NCBI RefSeq assembly: GCF_020509005.1 | Contig: NC_063013.1 | Span: forward strand, 2,728,001-2,792,000 | Direction of reading: 5' to 3' | DNA: 64,000 nucleotides | Source: Fulvia fulva | Taxonomy: Eukaryota > Ascomycota > Dothideomycetes > Mycosphaerellales > Mycosphaerellaceae | Program-made: the position numbers and the translations under genes | In this document: piece after piece, positions 21,060-33,500 of the stretch | Layout: every line of letters begins with the position of its first letter | Numbering within the stretch: the stretch's first letter is position 1 | Notes under the pieces: model-generated | What the model was told of the DNA's origin: nothing | The model's database searches: none | What the model saw: only the letters and a program-made list of their open reading frames with translations

Positions 21060-21294
21060 TGTTAAACAGGTACGAGTTGCGCAGCAGTGGAAGACGGCGG
21101 ATCACACCAAAGACGAAGAAGGACCCAATGGGATAGCGTGTATCTACATACAGTATCGCCGGTGTTGGTGTAGGTAGATGCTAGGTGTCCGGATGTTTGC
21201 CAGCCTATAGGGGCTGGCAAACCCTAGTCACGTGATCTATCACATGACACACCCACACCTACATGCTTGTCCTGCGGCCTGTATGTTCTCAACA
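21060..21294 (-). repeat. 5' LTR of Copia copy 2
   Basis: 235 bp, TG...CA ends intact. Differs from the copy 1 5' LTR at one site that I can see (copy 2 reads CACACC where copy 1, same strand, reads CACACA, near 21108). Followed by the ATATA duplication. Confidence 0.96.
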
Positions 21295-22560
21295 ATATAT
21301 AAGCTTCTATCTAGATATAGGGGCACACGACTAACCCGGCAAATTAGCTTAGGATCCTCGGACTATAGGTAGACCCGGCGCTACGGTAGAGGAAGTACGT
21401 CTAGGCAATATTACGGAAAGCTAAACAGAATATAGTATTATACTAGAGGCTTACTACGTCTATATAGGGGGCGGACTTCCGGTAGTTACGACTTCTATAT
21501 ACGGCTATTGTACGGCTAGTCCTTACCTATAGTAGCTAAGTATGGTCCTTAGGCGAGAGGGCCTACCTATCGAAGGGACTCGTCGCGCCGCTAGCGAAGA
21601 TCTAAAACTAATGCCTAAGGAAGGCCACCGGGGCATATAAGTCGATACTAACGAGGATACTTAAGTACGAGACCGCTATACCGCCGATCGACCTATATAT
21701 CTAGGGACTACGGACCTCCTACTTAGGCAAGTCGGTATAGTACCTAGTATAGAAGGTCATCGCTAGTATAGTCGTAAGGGCCCGCGAATTAGTACTAGCG
21801 TATAAGGGCATTCGACCCGGAAACGAGCCGAACTACCGGGTAAGGGACGAATAGCTAGTAATATAATAGGAAGGTAAGAAATCGTTTATAGAGCAACTAT
21901 AGAAAGAGAGGTAGAACAACTAGGTTATAGGGTATAGTAGACGCCCTTAGCTAGCGGGACAACCTAAGGAATAGTTAGCTACAAAATCCGCGGTTAAGCA
22001 CCCCCCGAAGCTTATCTACTACCGCCTTACGAGGGTATAGAGTAGTATAGTAACCTAACTACGAAGCGAATATATCGGCCTCTAGGGGTACCTATTATAG
22101 AGGAAGGTTCTAGGATACACGAATACTAGCTACCCCTACGGCTATCGCTCCTAGAACGTACGGTACGTACTCCTCGTCTGTCCGAGGTGGTCGCTAGGAA
22201 GGGGGGAGTAGATAGTAAAGGCGAGGAACCGGACGATTAGGGCACTTCTTAATAACGCTAAGGACCTACGGCGTATTACGGACTAGATACTAGAGAAGGG
22301 CTGGCTAGAATAGTACCGCCTAGTAGGAGCAGTGTAGGAAGAGAGGACACGACGTAGCGCGACGAGACCGGCTAGGAGCGGGGGCTAACGGGGTAGTGAC
22401 ATAGACTACGTACGTTCAGAGGGAAAGCTAAACTAGATAAGGAGTAGTCGGGGGCGGGAAGGGTTTTCACCTATTCGGGTTTCCCTTTGTATATAACAAT
22501 AGATATATACCTATATAGGCCGGATAGGGTCCTAGAACAGGGGAATGACAAATCTATCTA
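21295..22560 (+). mobile_element. LINE-A copy 1, 3' segment (ORF2 C-terminus and 3' UTR), RIPed
   Basis: Continues the LINE exactly at the base where 15755 stopped, once one ATATA duplication is removed. It carries the C-terminal cysteine/histidine region of ORF2, RIPed (near 22130-22190), and the 3'-UTR stem-loop at about 22462-22490. It ends in (ATCT)n at about 22550, followed by the target-site duplication 22561-22575. It lies wholly in the right arm of the inverted duplication. Confidence 0.88.
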
Positions 22561-23918
22561 TCTATATATATAAGGATTATGATCTCCCTCTTCTTATAGA
22601 TAAGTAGGTATAGATCTACTTCTAACTATATAAATCTAATCTCTCTAAGCTTTAATATATAGAGTTGATTCTAATCTCTAGCTACTTACTTAAGTCTATA
22701 TAAGCTTTTAAGGATTTTAAACACTTTATTTAGTAGAGGCTCAACTACTAGTAGTAGTAATATAAAGATGTCTTTATAGAGGGTGCTTTCTATAAATATA
22801 TTGTTTATATCTACTTAGTAAAGATGAATATCCTTCTTATATATAATAGCTATAAACACCCTAAGAGTATCCCGTCTTACTATAGGTATAAATGTCTCTA
22901 TAAAGTCAACACTAAACTTCTATAAGAAGCCCCTTATAACTACTCTAGCCTTGAACTTTTTAATAGCTCTACTAATACATCTCTTAATATTAAAGACCTA
23001 TCTTAATATAACTAGATTTGCTCCCTTTAGTAGAACAGAATTTTCCTAGGTATTATTACTCTATAGAGCATCTAGTTCCTTTTAGATTGCTTGCTTCTAA
23101 AGATGTCCCTATTTCTTATTATTTATAGCATCCTTATAGGATTTTGGAATTAGGATCTCTTACTTATATATCATAGCTTCTATAGTTACTATAAAGGCCA
23201 TTTCCTTCACTTCTTCTAGGAATTCGCTATCCTATAGTATTGAACTGTCTACTAATTGTATAGCTATAAAGAAAGCTTAGTAAAAAGTAGTAAGGTTCTC
23301 TAAGAGGTCTATTACTTCTTCTACTTAGTAGTTAGTTTGGGCTTAGGGACTATAGATTTTAGGGCTTTCTATTTCATATTATAGCCCTTCAAATTATAGT
23401 CAGCCTTTCTCTTTCTAAGGGATAATTTAGGGATCGTCACTTATAACCTAGTAACGTCTATTTCCTAGGGGTCTAGGGAGCTTGTCTTAATTAGCTAATC
23501 GATTTTCTGAAATTCCCCTACGTTCTCCGGAGGTTAGGGAAGTTATATAAACAGCTTTCTCGGCTAAGCGACTATAGGAGTCTTAATTAGCTAATCTATT
23601 TCGGGGGTGCTTTAATAGACGCCTAAATAGTAAGTAGATTGTCCTAAGGATACGTTCTTCCTCGGCCTTCCTAAGGGCTTCCTAGCTAGTACACTACTTA
23701 GTAGATTTAATATTAGAGCATTAAGACCTATATCACCTCTAGGCTAGTCCTTAAAGAAGTCTATATATATGTATTGTTTAACAGCTCTTATGTCTAGTTC
23801 CTAAAAGAGCTAGGCTTTAGCTATATTTTTAATATACCTAATAAACACTACTTCTTTACCCCTATTTATTAGCTTGTCACTTCTTACCTATTAAGGTTAG
23901 GATCTTATATCTATATAT
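22561..23918 (-). mobile_element. RIPed base-layer Copia remnant, piece 2 (RT to integrase C-terminus)
   Basis: Aligns along about 1.35 kb with the clean Copia copy 2 from about 17035 to 18330 (minus strand), with pervasive CpA-to-TpA and TpG-to-TpA. It starts with the LINE-A duplication (22561-22575) and ends in the duplication of LINE-B (CTTATATCTATATAT-type at 23904-23918). Inverted duplicate of 548-1905. Confidence 0.88.
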
Positions 23919-26900
23919 ATATATTGTTTATTAAGCTGTTATAGTACCTCCTAGCCTATATAGCTATTCTACGTACTTCTGTCTTACGAAGGGGAAACCG
24001 CTAGCGGTGAAAACTCCTCTCCTCTTCTATACTACTATTGTCCATTATTTGCCTTCCCGCTTTCCTTATAGAGGGTATACTAGTATTATAGGCCTGCCCT
24101 AATGACTACCCTGTCTACATCCCCTTAGTCTTCCTCCTCTTCTCTATCTACTCCTCCGTCTCGTTAGCTAGTTTAAACTAGGTAAGGTATCCTTATCTTA
24201 GGACCTAACGTGCTATCCTCTATACGTCGCTCTTATTCGTAACGATCGACTAGTAGTCGCGTCTAGCTGCTCTCGCTCTCTATATACTCCGCCCTTCTAC
24301 CTACTATAGGTACCGTACGACTATATATTCCTAGTTATATAACGGGTAGCTATACTCGTACGCTAGGTTATCTATATCTAGGACGTTCCTCCTATATAAG
24401 TAAGCCCTAAGCCCGATATATTCGGACCGGATTTAGATTGTTACGCTTACTTCTACCCTTATAAAGTCGCGGTATAGGAGGTATTTATGTCTCTAGAAGG
24501 TTCGTAGGGCTAGGGGGCCTATTCTCGCTAGCGGGTTACTGTTCTATTCCTATTCCTATAGGTAGCCGGCTACCTACTCTACGAGGCTCTAGGACTTTCT
24601 CTTACTCTCCTTCTTTTCCCGGGTTCTTCGTTCCTCCTCCTCCCTCGCTAGCTACTCCGGCGTTCCTTATACTTTCCTAAAAACCCGTAAGTCGTCCCGC
24701 TTCTAACTCCTCCTTACGTACGGTCCTATATATAGCCGGCTATATCTCTATACAATTCGTGCTGTCTTATCGTAGATAGTTTACTATACTAGGTACTCTA
24801 TCGTCTTCGCCGTATATTAGATCCTTATCCCTTAGATATAGTAACGGATAGGTAGTATCCCGGTCTCTATCTCGGCTACTCTCGTCGGTATAGTCTTATA
24901 CGCTCCGAGAGTTCTCCTAAAGTTGCCTACTTAGGTTCGATTAAGAGGCTATTCGATCCGTTGCGGTACTAGCTTATCGACTTCCCCCGTACCCTAGATT
25001 TATACCCCGTAAAGTATCGCTAGTCGAACGATTAGTTTATATATTATTCTTGCTTTATCGAAGGTCGCTCCCTACGTTAACTTAGTAAGACGTATTATTA
25101 ATGCCTCGTTTACTTATGCCCTATTCTAGGCCTTCTTAATCTATAGGTTCTAGCTTAGCTTCGGGTCTAGCTAGATTCCTAGTACTCGGAGTTCGGAGGA
25201 GGGCTTCGTCTCGTATCCCTAGATTATTATAGTTGCCTATATATTATAGTAGGTCCTCGCTTTACTAAAGTGGATCAGCTTGTATTTCTCTAGGGCAAAA
25301 CGGACGCCGTAGCGTCTAGCCTACGCCTCGTATACTCTATATCTCTCCGTAAGTAGTCTATAGTTTTCCTCTATTATCGCGGACTAGGCTAGGATGTTTA
25401 TATCGTCTACGAAGCCTAACGCCGAAGTCTAAGGGGACGTAAGTAAGGGGATGAGGTCAGCTATAAAGATTAGGAATAGGATCGGGGATAGCGTAGATCC
25501 TTAGGGGATTCCGGTCTCTACGTATACCCTTTCGGATTTATACCTCCCGAGGACTATTCTCGTAGTCCTCTCTTTAAGGAAGGAGTATATAAATTTCGTA
25601 GCCTATACGGGGACTCCCTTCTATCGGAGTATATAGAGTAGTCTTTCGTAGGAGACGTTATCGAATACCCCGGAGATGTCTAGGGAGAGTAGCGATACTA
25701 TTCTATTCCGTCTATAGTACTAGAGGGTTTAGATCTATTCGGTTATTAGTTCTATTACCGTAAGGGTTAAGCGGTTACTTCTCTCTCCTATCTATATCTC
25801 CGGGAGGATATTGTTCTCCTCGACTAGTTTTATAAGTCTCTAGGCTACTACCTTCTCTAGGATCTTTCCTACTATATTTAGGAGCATAATCGGTCTATAT
25901 AACTTAAGCCTATTATAGTCTTCCTTCTATAGCTTCTAGATAACTACTATTAGGGAGTCTCTATACGGCTTCGGATAGTAGCCTTTCCGTAGACAAGTAG
26001 TAAAGAGCTTAGCTAGGCTCGGGGCGATTTCCTCTTTATATTCCTTTAGTAGGAGGTTTAGGATTTTATTGGGCCCTAGGGCCTTTCTTCCCTTAAGCTG
26101 TCCTATTACGGCCTTAATCTCGCCTAGCTAGACTGTCTAGTATATGTCTAGTAGTTCCGGGTACGACGTGCCTACTATATCCGTTAGGTCCGCGTCGACT
26201 TATATTAAGAAGAAGTAGTCCGTAAACGCCTTCGCTTTTACCTCCGGCGTTAACCTTAGCGTCCCCGTTATATCGACTATAGGCGGGAAGTAAGGCGTCT
26301 TCTCTATCCCTCTAGCTCTCGCCTACCTCGCTAGTCGCTATATCTAGTTAGGATTCTCTATTACGAGCCCGACCGTCGTTCTCTAGTCTAGCTATTTGTC
26401 CCGAAGTATCTAGGCTTTCTTAGCTTAGCTAGCCCTTTAGTATACGTCCTATATTGCTTATCTATACTCCTTTGTCTACTCTCGTCTAGCCCTCCTCGCC
26501 TCCTTTACCCTTTCCGCGTACGCCGGGGTCTAGAATAGCTTCTGTCTTTAAGAAGGTTAAATATAGGGTATATACTAACGAGCTACCTCCTATACAACTG
26601 TCGTTATCCGTTCGGCTTCTTTATCGAGCTCGGCTTCTTATTCTACTTCTATTCCCGTTTCTAGTCCCGTATTTACTCTATTATCGTATAGTCGTACCGC
26701 TAGTTCGTCTCGGATTTCCTCCTACGGGGCCTTCTTCTAGTTTAGGCGTAGCTCCGCTATAGGTTCCTCCTCGACTCCTACCTCGATTATTGTCTAGATC
26801 GGGATGTAGTCTAATCCTACTTCGAGTAAGAGGTTTAGGCGGCACTTATCTAGTCTCGTTACTAGCTCTCTTAAGAGGAAGTATAGGTTAATCGTACTTA

Positions 26901-29210
26901 CGCTTAATCTCGCCTTCTACGTCTCTATACCCTTTAGGGTCGCTAGTTCTATATCGCGGCTCGCGGTAATTTCTAGCAACTTGCCTCCTAGGTATACGTA
27001 TAGAGGGGTGAAGTCTAGACCCTATTACGGGTAGTAAAGGTTAAAGTCGCCTACTAGGGCTTAGTATATATCCCCTTGTTTGAGTATCTAGTCTAGCGTA
27101 GCTAGGGTTCCTAGGTCTCTACTCGTTCGTCCTTATAGAGGAGGGTTATAGACGTTATAGATTTGGACGGTTCCCTAGCCTATTACTATATCGATTGTCG
27201 TTATGTCCCCCTAGTAGCCCTCTAGCTATAGTACGACCTTCTATACTTCTATACTAATAGCCTTACTTACGTAGGTATATATTCTTAGGGTATGTCCTAT
27301 ACCCCTACCGATTACCGTATAGTATCGTTAGTCATTATAGGTTGCCGGTTTACTTGTATATAGGTTAGTCTAAGGTTCCTATAGCGCTACGACATAGTGC
27401 TTTTAGTAGTCGAGTTCTTATAGGAAGTAGAGCTAGACCTTATCTTTGCTTCAATTAACGCTATACTATATAATAGTAAGGTCGTCCTATACTACTATTA
27501 CGGGCTGGCTAGGATAATATCTATAGGGGTGCTCCGGGCTTAGATAGTACCGACGGTTATCGTATCTTCCTCTTAGGTTAGTAGGCCTTCGGCCGGTAGG
27601 GGTGTTCTAAAAATCCGTATCTGTCCTATCTCGTTTACTACCCTATTTAGCCCCCTTAGCCGTCCTAGCGGCGGGTACGTACTCCGTAGGGTGCTCCTTG
27701 TTACCTCCTCCGTTCTCTTTCCTTTTACCGCCTTAAAGCCTTTATATTAAGCGCTACCTTACTACGAGGTAGGGTACCTCGCTAGGGTCGTTATTTATAC
27801 TTAGTTAGCCTTCCCTTTTACGGCGATCCGGGTTAGGCATTAGCTCGAGTACGCCGGGTGTTTCCGGCTATAGTATACGTACCTTACTTCTTCTCGTAGG
27901 CATTACTTTCCCTAGTATAGGCCTACGTAGTATAGGTACTTCGGGGTCTTCTCCGTATATTTCGGGGCGATATGTCCGTACTATTAGTAGTTAAAGCATT
28001 AGAGTACTCTATAGCTACTCTAGTAGATTTCCGTATTAAGACGTTCGTAGTTCTAGTATAGTCCTTTATCTAGGACAAGGTTTACTTATTCTATATTTAC
28101 TATCTAGACGATTAACGAGGAGTATGTCTTTATTAGTTCGACGCTCCTATATAGCTAGACGGCCTTAGAGAAGCGTACTCCTAGGGATGTGCTCTAGTTC
28201 TATATTTATAGCTAGGGGAGGTCATTTTCGACCTTAAAGGTTCTAGGGACCCCGTAGGCTATTACTATAAATTGTTAGTAGGAGACCTTCGCTAACTTTA
28301 CTACTTTAGTTATCTATTCCTTATACGTCTCGAGTCTTTATCGGTCTGTCTCCTATACGGTAAAAAGCCTTACTACCCCCCTTAGCTCTACCTTCGCTCC
28401 TACGATCTCCTTCCGGCCGATTCTATCTACGAACTCCTTACTCGTAAGGCCCTCGAGTTCCCTTTTCTCCTCCGGGTCGGTAACGTAGACTCGGATCGCG
28501 TTATTAGTCCTCTAGGGCTAGGCCGGGTAGTGTCCCGCGGCGATTATAGCCTACGTAGGGTTCTTCTATTATATTACGTACTATATAGTCTAGTAGATCG
28601 TTCTTAGGGTCTAGTGTTCGAGTGCCTTAAGTATACTAAGGAGCTACGCGATTATATTCTTATATACTCGGGCTAGGTATTCGTCTTCGTCTAGTATTAC
28701 CTAGGCTTCTTTATATAATTCTATCTACGCGGAGGGGCCGGGGGCGGCTAGCGTTCGTTATGCCTTTCTTAGGCCCTTAGTATATTATCGTTAGCTATTA
28801 TCTTACTATTACTAGGTTAGTTATTAGCTTAGCTATTAAAGGATTAGTTACTACTAGCTAGGTTTCTATATTATATACCCGTTTATAGAGATTTAGGTGT
28901 CCCTCGCGAGCTACTTAATACTCGTAAGTTAGGCTTAGGATCTAGTCTCTATGTCGCTATACTTTAGCTACGGCTAAGGTTAGAAGTTGCCTAAATAGGC
29001 AATTTACCTCCGCGGCTCCGTAATTTTAGAGTCTAGTCGGATAGGAGGTAGATTCCTATTTTCTAGTCGCTTTCCGTAGCAATTGCGCGGCCGCTAGCGT
29101 AGGCGCGCTACTCTTATTCTCGTTAGGTAATAGCCTTAATAGGCGCTTTCGAATAGTACGTCGTACGTGTCTCTAATCGATATATTAGTCTATTACTAGT
29201 TAATAGTATA
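23919..29210 (-). mobile_element. RIPed full-length LINE-B non-LTR retrotransposon
   Basis: About 5.3 kb, minus strand, inserted in the base Copia. ORF2 occupies roughly 27500-24200: RT FVDD equivalent near 25400, endonuclease GDFN equivalent near 27050. ORF1 is roughly 28800-27500, with RIPed zinc-knuckle codons near 27850-28000. The 3'-UTR stem-loop near 23990-24020 reads, on the minus strand, TTTTCACCGCTAGCGGTTT. The 5' end is placed at 29210 because CTTATGTCTATATAG (29211 onward) matches the left flank apart from RIP. No intact frame longer than about 100 codons remains. Confidence 0.85.
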
Positions 29211-29449
29211 CTTATGTCTATATAGATAATAGCTTTATATCCCTAAACTTTCAAATAGTTAATAGTCGGTTTAATACTATTAAAAGCCTTATCTAGTAAA
29301 ACCTTAAACCTATCGTAATCTAGGCTATTTAGTAGTTTGTTCCTTATATAAGTTTAGGCCTCTAGTACTTTAGGCTAAAGTTTAACCGACATTTTAGCCT
29401 CTTTAAGCATTACCCTTATAGAGTCCTCTAAGGTTTATATTAACCTCTT
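29211..29449 (-). mobile_element. RIPed base-layer Copia remnant, piece 3 (integrase region)
   Basis: Homologous to clean Copia copy 2 at about 18330-18590 (integrase catalytic core C-terminal end). The final TATTAACCTCTT (29438-29449) is the left target-site duplication of the chimeric LINE-A that follows. Confidence 0.8.
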
Positions 29450-30527
29450 GGTCGACGACGAGAATCACCTGTACGTGGTGTCGGCTACGAACCTCTCGTC
29501 TAGCTACGAGAGAGCCAAGTATTCTCACGCTGGAGCGTCGTGGGCGCGACGGGCGCGTAGCGTAGGCGAAGCCGCGGCGAACAGAGGACTACCAGCAAAA
29601 CGGGTATGAAAACCATCCGACGAGCGTGTACTCGTGTCGGGAGCGAGTCCCTCTTCTTTCTACGTGTAAGAAGGGCGCGGAACCGTGGCCTATACGCTCG
29701 ACAGGACACCTCTGGTATGAGTGCAGAATTTTCACCTCCGGAGACCGCAAACCGAGCGGGCTAAGCGACGAACATTGGACGAGCGGACTACAGAACAACA
29801 ACTGAGCGGACTATGCAACGGCGTCGAGCGGACTACGAAACAATCTGGTGTTTGCCAGCGGGCAATGCGGTGGGTAGGTGGACACGCGACGAAGCCTATA
29901 AGGGCCTGTTGAACACCCGGTATGGGAACGAGGGTTTTGCCTGAGGCACTGCCTGTCCCGCTACACAACGCACCTAGTCTGACATAGTAGATTGCGACGA
30001 GGAAAAGACGATAGCCTAAGCAAGGAAAAGACGGCTGTTAGGACGGGGAAAAGACGTACAATGCAAGTGGATTAGTTCTGTGATCGGGGAGGATCGAGGG
30101 CAGGGTGATAAGGAACTTCATATTGGTTAGTAGGTGGAAACGCAAGGAGTACGCTGCCCGGCGTGGTGTGTGCCCCGAGCAAACCTGCGAGGCATGGACG
30201 GCCGCTTTCTAGAGATAGGCTGCGGTAACGCGAAGGGCGTCAAAACCTGGGGCGTGGTGTACACTGGCAGCGACGGCTGACACTGTCTGTACAGCCCGAG
30301 AGGACGGATGCGCATGTCGGTCAATAGAGAGCACTAAAGGGCTTAGGCCTATGGAGGTGGATATTGGCTTAAGGAGCAAACAGGGAGGGAGGGCGTAGAG
30401 GGAAGCTTTTGCTCCGGGCTAACCTCTCGAAACGAGGCTACACGGTGGTGCTAGATGAGTGGGAAAGCGCGGTTAAGACTTGTCACCTTATCTCGTAGCT
30501 AGCTTGCTAAATACGATTCCTTCCTTG
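29450..30527 (+). repeat. 1078-bp 5' module (WEIRD-like), clean copy, chimera 1
   Basis: CpG-rich, non-LINE sequence present at the 5' end of four elements in this window, always the same length (1078 bp) and with the same ends. It contains a hairpin CTCTCGT/ACGAGAG (29493-29512), four copies of GAGCGGRCTA (29754, 29781, 29804, 29826) and three of GGAAAAGACG (30001, 30024, 30047). Only short unsupported open frames. It may supply a promoter or be a reverse-transcribed cellular or non-coding RNA. Resemblance to the Magnaporthe WEIRD module is by architecture and length, not sequence comparison. Confidence 0.9.
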
Positions 30528-33500
30528 CCTTGCAATCCAGGAGCCATGGATTAACCCGCACCATAAGAGACCAACGACCTGCAAGTCACCAGGCTACACG
30601 ACATGCCTACGAGGCGACGGCAGACCCCGCACGTGCTTCTATGTCAGCAAGGACATACTAGAATCCGACTGGGAGGTAGTGTACTACGCAGACGAAGAAG
30701 GCGGGGGCGATATTACCTCCCTCCACGTGGGTAGCACCTGGATACACAACCTATACATGCAACCGCCAGCCTCGAGGTCTAGCCGCGACCTAGGGGTCTG
30801 CAGACACCTAGACAGTGCGCTCAAGAGACAAGGGTGCCACATCGTAGTAGGAGACTTCAACATACACCACCCTTCCTGGGAAAGCCTTATGCAGCCGCAC
30901 CCTATAGCCGACGAAGTACTCGACTTGATGGCGAGCAACGCAATTGCCCTCAATACCCCGAAGGACCTGGGCACCTGGAAGAGAGGGGGACTCCAAGGCA
31001 CGATCGACCTCTCCTGGATCTCAGATAGCCACTACCACACGGTAACCTACTGTGGGATCGAACATGAACTCGAGGCGTCGTCAGACCACATGCCAGTCAG
31101 GACCTCTATTGCGACACAGATACAACGCACACCAGCGAGAACCCCTAAGCCAAACTGGGGAAAGGCCCACTGGGCCAACATCCAGGCGTACCTCGATGAC
31201 TCCAAGAGGCTAGTCCAGATCGCGCAGCAGCAATACAACAGTAAAGACGAGATAGACGAAGCAGTCCAGGGGTTGACAGACGAAATAAGAAAAGCGACCT
31301 CACTTCACGTTCCGCTTGCCCAACCAACGACATGGTCCAAACCATACTGGACGCCGGAGTGCACTGCGGTAGTAAGAGAAGCAAGGAGAGCCCGCCGGGT
31401 GTGGACGAGCAGCCATAGCGAGGAGGCCTGGAACGTATACAGGGAGGCATGCCAACAGAAGAAAGCCATAATACGGAGGGAGAAAGCAGTCGGCTGGAGG
31501 GCCACAGTGGAAGAAATCGCCGGCAAGCCAGAGAGGATGTGGAAGCTAGCGAAATGGGCCCGACAGGACCCTACACAGGGCCCGTCCTTCTCTATCCCAG
31601 CGCTACAATCGCCTAGTGGCCCGGTTAGCGACCCCGAGGCCAAGGCGCGTCTACTGGCTAGCAAGTTCTTCCCACCCCCAGTCGAGGCTGATCTAAGCGA
31701 CATAAACAGCTCTACTCCCCTAGCCCCTAGCATCGCGGTCCAACAGGAGGTGTCCGAGGGAGAAGTTACCGCTGTGCTGAGGAAGTTGCCGGCGAAGAAA
31801 GCCCCGGGGCCGGATGGGATCCCAAACGAGCTACTAAAGAAGTGTAGAGATCAACTAGCCCCAGCAGTTGCAGCGATCTTCAACGCCTGCCTACAGACCG
31901 GATACCACCCGATAGCTTTTAAACAATCGACGACAGTGGTCCTACGCAAGCCGCAGAAGGAAGACTATACGCAGGTGAAGTCGTACCGCCCAATTGCGCT
32001 CCTTAACACTCTTGGGAAGGCGCTTGAGAAGCTGGTTGCAACGAGACTCTCCGAGGCGGCAGAGGAACACTCCCTACTCCCGGACACCCAGATGGGTGCG
32101 CGCCCACAGCGATCGACGCTATCCGCGATGGAACTTATCACCTCTCAGGTAAAGGCCATCTGGTATAAGAATAGGGACAAGGTGGCTTCCTTACTTAGCC
32201 TAGACATATCGGGAGCCTTCGACTACGTGTCACACCCGCGGCTTCTCTACATCCTAAGGTCGAAAGGACTCCCTGAGTGGCTTGTCAACTTCGTACGGTC
32301 CTACCTCCAAAACCGCAGTACGTCGATCCTGGTCGGCCAGTACAGAAGCCCATTTCAAGCAGTCCACACTGGAATCCCGCAAGGCTCAACGCTAGCACCT
32401 ATTCTGTTCCTCTTCTTTATGGCGACGCTGCTCCCAGCCCTAGAATCCCAGAACACCGCTGCGAGCGGCTTCGTAGACGACACAAACATCCTAGCGTGGT
32501 CTTCCTCGACTGAGGAGAACTGTAGGCTACTAGAAGAGAAGCACAAGATCTGCGAGGACTGGGCTAGGAGGCACGGGGCTCGGTTTGCCCCAGAAAAGTA
32601 CAATCTGATACACTTTACGCGCCGGCCACGGTTCCACAATATGCAAGCTTCTATCCAGATACAGGGGCACACGACTAACCCGGCAAATCAGCTCAGGATC
32701 CTCGGACTATGGGTGGACCCGGCGCTACGGTGGAGGAAGCACGTACAGGCAATATTACGGAAAGCTGAACAGAATATGGCATCATGCCAGAGGCTCACTG
32801 CGTCCACATGGGGGGCGGACTTCCGGCAGTCACGACTTCTATATACGGCTATTGTACGGCCAGTCCTTACCTATGGCAGCCAAGTGTGGTCCTTAGGCGA
32901 GAGGGCCTGCCCATCGAAGGGACTCGTCGCGCCGCTAGCGAAGATCCAAAACCAATGCCTAAGGAAGGTCACCGGGGCATATAAGTCGACACCAACGAGG
33001 ATGCTTGAGCACGAGACCGCTATACCGCCGATCGACCTATACATCCAGGGACTACGGACCTCCTACTTAGGCAAGTCGGCACAGTACCCAGTACAGAAGG
33101 TCATCGCCAGTGCAGTCGCAAGGGCCCGCGAATCAGTACCAGCGCACAAGGGCATTCGACCCGGAAACGAGCCGAACTACCGGGCAAGGGACGAACAGCT
33201 AGCAACACAATGGGAAGGTGAGAAATCGTTTGTAGAGCAACTATGGAAAGAGAGGTGGAACAACCAGGTTGTAGGGCATAGTGGACGCCCTCAGCCAGCG
33301 GGACAACCTAAGGAATGGTCAGCTACAAAATCCGCGGTCAAGCACCCCCCGAAGCTCATCCACTACCGCCTTACGAGGGCACAGAGTAGCATAGCAACCC
33401 AACTGCGAAGCGAACACATCGGCCTCCAGGGGTACCTATCATGGAGGAAGGTTCCAGGATACACGAATACTAGCTGCCCCTGCGGCTATCGCTCCCAGAA

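Larger units (their letters stand above)
15756..21294 (-). mobile_element. Intact Copia LTR retrotransposon, copy 2 (5539 bp)
   Basis: Same element as copy 1 in opposite orientation and of identical length. LTRs are 15756-15990 (3') and 21060-21294 (5'), flanked by a perfect ATATA duplication (15751-15755 / 21295-21299). It sits in the same LINE-A copy, 3.2 kb further along ORF2. The body is free of RIP. Only the outermost 49 bases of the 3' LTR carry RIP-type changes. It is absent from the left arm of the inverted duplication, which shows the empty site, so it inserted after the duplication (or was lost there). Confidence 0.97.

Noticed and set aside
30001..30056. CRISPR-like array (GGAAAAGACG repeats at 23-bp spacing)
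   Set aside because: Repeats are only 10 bp, three copies, in a fungal retroelement; no cas genes. Kept as a direct-repeat motif array.
29450..30527. Module as a SINE or tRNA/5S-derived RNA gene
   Set aside because: I searched by eye for box A and box B (GGTTCGANTCC-like) and found no convincing pair; the length of 1078 bp is also too long for a typical SINE.
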